From Candidatus Krumholzibacteriota bacterium (lineage in GTDB: Bacteria; Krumholzibacteriota; Krumholzibacteriia; LZORAL124-64-63), in assembly GCA_024277025.1 (NCBI GenBank), contig JAJRWA010000025.1, forward strand, positions 1-57,566: a DNA stretch of 57,566 nt. Direction: 5' to 3'. Below, piece after piece: positions 54,790-57,566 of the stretch (position 1 is the first letter of the stretch; each line of letters begins with the position of its first letter). The notes beneath the pieces were generated by a model, which was not told where the DNA came from, searched no databases, and saw only the letters and a list, made by a program, of their open reading frames with translations. The position numbers and the translations under genes were made by a program.

Positions 54790-57566
54790 CTACCGGTAAC
54801 CGAACAGCACGGCCCAGATGATCCCGACCACGAGGGTCAACCCGATGAACAGCGCCGTGAACCCGAAGGCCTTCAGGGCCCGCACGAAGCCGGGATCCAA
54901 CGGATCAACCATATAGTCGTCAAGCCGGCCCTCGGCCACCAGTTGTTCGTACTCGCGCGGCCGGTCTTCCTTGAACTCCTCCAGCGTCATCCGGCCGGTG
55001 AAGATCACCGGATCCATCGGGAACCGGTCGGGCCGGAAGTGGGTGTTGAAGAAGTGGATCGTGAAGATGAACCCGGTCGCCAACAGGGCCTCATCCGAGT
55101 GGATGATCGAGGCCACGTTGATGAACCAGCCGGGCAGCACATAGGTGAACTTCTCGGGGAACCACAGGATCAGGCCGCTGACGCCGATCATGGCCACACC
55201 CCAGAAGACCGCGAAGTAGTCGAATTTCTCCCAGTAGGTCCAGCGGCCGTACTGCGGCCGGTCACCCTTGTGCAGGAACCACTTCACCGTCTCGACGAAC
55301 TCCACGCCGTCGCGCTTGTTGAACATCATGCCGTCGGCGCCGAAGATGAAATCACCCCACGACTTGCCGGAAGTGTGCTTGCGGCAGATCACGTCATACA
55401 GGTGGCGCGAGAAGTAGAACAGAGTGAGCATCGCCCCCATGCGGTGCAGGGTACCGGCGGACTGGAAACCGCCCAGCTTGTGGGCCAGCCACTGGGCCCA
55501 GGGCAGATAGCTGAACTTCAGGGTCATCCCCGTGACCGCCAGGGTCAGGAAACTGATGATCACTGTCACGTGCAGCATACGGTGTAGACGATCAAAGCGT
55601 CGGAACAGCTTCTGGCCTACCGCCTGCTTACGCAACTGGCGCGAATGCTTCAGGGCCTGGATGCTGCGCGGCAGCCACAGCAGCGTGTGGATCCCGAAGA
55701 AGACGAAGGTCCCGATCAACAACGAGGTCATGAACAGCCACGTGTAGTGGATGATCGGATACTTCTCCTTGTCGTGATGGGTTGCGTGGGTCAGGTAGCC
55801 GGCGAACTGGCGGTGAGACCCCGCGTGGCACTGGCCGCAGGTTGCCACGATGTTCTCGCGTGAAAGCGTGGACGCCGGATTGTCCGGCTTGAGGATCTTG
55901 TGCTGCCCGTGGCAGTCCGCACAGCTGGCGGTCTCGGTGTACCCCAGCGAGAAGACCTTGCCGTGATAGGTTTCGAAGTAGGACTCGGTCAACTCGCCAT
56001 GGCAGGTACCACAGGAGTTGACGATCTGCAGCTTGAAGCCCTCGGCGTCGGTGCGCGCGATCTCGTGACTGCTGTGGCAGTCATTGCACATGGGCAGCCG
56101 CACGTCGCCCATGGGCTCGCCCGTGAAGTGGATGCTTTCGCGGAAGTCGCGGTCAATACCCTCGTGGCACTTGGCGCAGGTAATATCGACCCGCGCCCGG
56201 TTCACACTCGAGTTGACATCCTTGCTCGGCATGATCGCATGGGTCGTGTGGCAGTCCACACAGGTGGCCGTCACGATCAGGCCGCTCTTTTCCAGGGCGC
56301 GGCCGTGTACGCTCTTCTTGTAGTTGGCGACCATGCTCTCTTCGGTGCCTTCGTACCGGATGTCCGCCTTGCCCCCCTCATCGTGGCAGGTGCCGCACAG
56401 GTCCGGGATATTCTTCACATAGGTCGGCGAGTCGATGTTGGTCCGGGGCAGAATCTCGTGCGAGCCGTGACAGACCAGGCAGTCCGGCGTGTCGACGTCC
56501 CCCTGGACACCCAGCTTGCCGTGGATGCTGCTCTTGTAGATATCCACGACCTCGGCGTGACAGATGGCGCAGTCGACCTTGCTGGGAATCGTGTCGCAGG
56601 GCCGTTCGTGGCTGGGTGTGGCGCCGGTATGGCACTGGATACAGCTCTGCTTGGTGTGCACCGACCCGGCCAGGCCGGCGTGGTTCACGTAGACCGACTC
56701 ACCCTCGCGGCCCAGGCTCGTCGCCTTGAGCTCGGGATCCTGGTGACAGGACATGCACTCATCATTGGACATGCCCTGGTCGTAATACACACGGCGCACT
56801 TCATGGGGCTCATGGCACTCGATACAGACCGGAACCTTGGCCGGATCCTTCTCCCAGAGCTCGCCCTCGATGACCTTCTGGTGCACCTGCTCGATCAGAC
56901 CGTGGCACTGCCGGCAGGTCTGCGAGACGTTCGCCTTGTTGATCGTCGACTGGGGATCATTGTGGTTGCGCACGTTGTGGGCCGTGTGGCAGTCCGAGCA
57001 GACAGCCGTCTTGGTCAGACCGCGGCGATACAATCCCTCGCCATGAATCGAAAGCGAGTAGTGGGCCAGGATACTGTCCTGGGTCACAGCGGCAAAATCG
57101 CCCACCGGCGCCCCCTCGCGGTGGCACTTGCCGCACATGATCGGAATATTGAACTTGTTCACTTTTGATTTCAGGTCGGCAGGCGGGCGGATATCGTGGG
57201 CCCCGTGGCAACTCCAGCAATGGGGGGCCAAGACGTTACCCTTGGCCACTTCGGTCCCGTGGGTGCTGCCGGCGTAGATCTCGCCTTCCTCGTCGTGGCA
57301 GCCCGTGCAGTCGACGTCAGCCAGTTCCTCGTCATGGGGAAAATCATCGAAGCCGTCCAGAGCTTCGTGGCAATCGATGCATTCCAGCCCTTCCTGTCCG
57401 TGGACCGACGCCTGGAACTGCTCCAGGTCCACATAAAGTGAAACGACATGGTCGTCCACGTTCTTGGTCATCTCCATATCGTCGTGGCACTCGAGACAGG
57501 TCTCGGCGTCCTGAGCCAGAGCAGCCGGGCTGCAGATGACCAGCGCCAGAAAGGCCAAAGTGGCCC
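54790..57566 (-). CDS. 19-heme cytochrome c fused to membrane cytochrome b-like domain (5' end outside window)
   Basis: At least 922 residues. The window edge cuts it inside the signal peptide (visible part [16 protein letters not shown]), so no start codon is assigned. The periplasmic part has nineteen CxxCH heme-binding motifs, from CLECH to CGQCH, most in paired spacings with distal His (e.g. [24 protein letters not shown]). The last 300 residues hold about five to six membrane spans with His suited to b-hemes ([57 protein letters not shown]). One polypeptide could pass electrons between the quinone pool and the periplasm or cell surface. The direction is unknown. Confidence 0.9.
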   Translation of the reverse strand, partial: ATLAFLALVICSPAALAQDAETCLECHDDMEMTKNVDDHVVSLYVDLEQFQASVHGQEGLECIDCHEALDGFDDFPHDEELADVDCTGCHDEEGEIYAGSTHGTEVAKGNVLAPHCWSCHGAHDIRPPADLKSKVNKFNIPIMCGKCHREGAPVGDFAAVTQDSILAHYSLSIHGEGLYRRGLTKTAVCSDCHTAHNVRNHNDPQSTINKANVSQTCRQCHGLIEQVHQKVIEGELWEKDPAKVPVCIECHEPHEVRRVYYDQGMSNDECMSCHQDPELKATSLGREGESVYVNHAGLAGSVHTKQSCIQCHTGATPSHERPCDTIPSKVDCAICHAEVVDIYKSSIHGKLGVQGDVDTPDCLVCHGSHEILPRTNIDSPTYVKNIPDLCGTCHDEGGKADIRYEGTEESMVANYKKSVHGRALEKSGLIVTATCVDCHTTHAIMPSKDVNSSVNRARVDITCAKCHEGIDRDFRESIHFTGEPMGDVRLPMCNDCHSSHEIARTDAEGFKLQIVNSCGTCHGELTESYFETYHGKVFSLGYTETASCADCHGQHKILKPDNPASTLSRENIVATCGQCHAGSHRQFAGYLTHATHHDKEKYPIIHYTWLFMTSLLIGTFVFFGIHTLLWLPRSIQALKHSRQLRKQAVGQKLFRRFDRLHRMLHVTVIISFLTLAVTGMTLKFSYLPWAQWLAHKLGGFQSAGTLHRMGAMLTLFYFSRHLYDVICRKHTSGKSWGDFIFGADGMMFNKRDGVEFVETVKWFLHKGDRPQYGRWTYWEKFDYFAVFWGVAMIGVSGLILWFPEKFTYVLPGWFINVASIIHSDEALLATGFIFTIHFFNTHFRPDRFPMDPVIFTGRMTLEEFKEDRPREYEQLVAEGRLDDYMVDPLDPGFVRALKAFGFTALFIGLTLVVGIIWAVLFGYR

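Noticed and set aside
53113..55587. Open frame of 824 codons on the plus strand
   Set aside because: It spans palindromic copy 3 and the complement of the transglutaminase and cytochrome genes.

Overview
The window is high-GC DNA from a Gram-negative bacterium: two secreted proteases carry a FlgD/Por-type C-terminal sorting domain, and there is a lipoprotein, a cytochrome with many hemes and a mitochondrial-type aconitase. Together these suggest an FCB-affiliated, probably uncultured lineage (Krumholzibacteriota- or Eisenbacteria-like). That placement is inference; no rRNA or tRNA gene was seen to settle it.

Layout. 1-8995: divergent chorismate synthase (aroC, cut by the window edge) and a complete trp operon trpE-G-D-(CF)-B-A plus a DAHP synthase, preceded by a textbook attenuator with a WWPW leader peptide. 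9285-14339 (minus): a degenerate STAS/HD-GYP protein, a small excisionase-type HTH protein and a two-TM acidic-repeat protein. 14651-18509: an unknown gene, then a minus-strand trio of glycosyltransferase (QTMAN/GTDC1-like), HAD phosphatase and an RG-rich alpha/beta-hydrolase that lacks its nucleophile. 18783-21962: a subtilase/beta-helix protease. 22163-22534: queF. 22562-37475: a long minus-strand array comprising a beta-helix protein, VCBS lipoprotein, amrS-like radical SAM, queG, two POT transporters, fabK-like, HD and YgjP-like proteins, an AbgT transporter, and guaB-hpt-udk. 37640-42610 (plus): nupC, thioesterase, SpoU methyltransferase, dNTPase and an outer-membrane-like protein. 42607-49454 (minus): SDR, lysyl-endopeptidase-like protease, aconitase and metallophosphoesterase. 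49612-57566: an unassigned PLP enzyme, a TM protein, a heme-oxygenase-like protein, a transglutaminase/TPR protein and a 19-heme cytochrome fused to a membrane cytochrome b-like domain, cut by the window edge.

Three themes stand out. First, three long palindromic elements (21968-22057, 53009-53090, 53205-53285) share an almost identical 30-nt core, while their 24-30 nt arms are unrelated in sequence yet self-complementary. Each starts 5-7 nt after a stop codon, with the core in the direction of transcription, and the only core differences form a compensated base pair. I could not match this to a named element. Second, queuosine genes recur (queF, queG) within 10 kb of a QTMAN-type glycosyltransferase, suggesting glycosylated queuosine. 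Third, several proteins look like pseudo-enzymes: HD-GYP with RD for HD, and a hydrolase with Gly for Ser.

Nucleotide salvage (guaB, hpt, udk, nupC, dNTPase) forms a divergent block around 34.7-41.5 kb. Many genes are joined by 4-nt ATGA/GTGA/TTGA stop-start overlaps, indicating operons with translational coupling.
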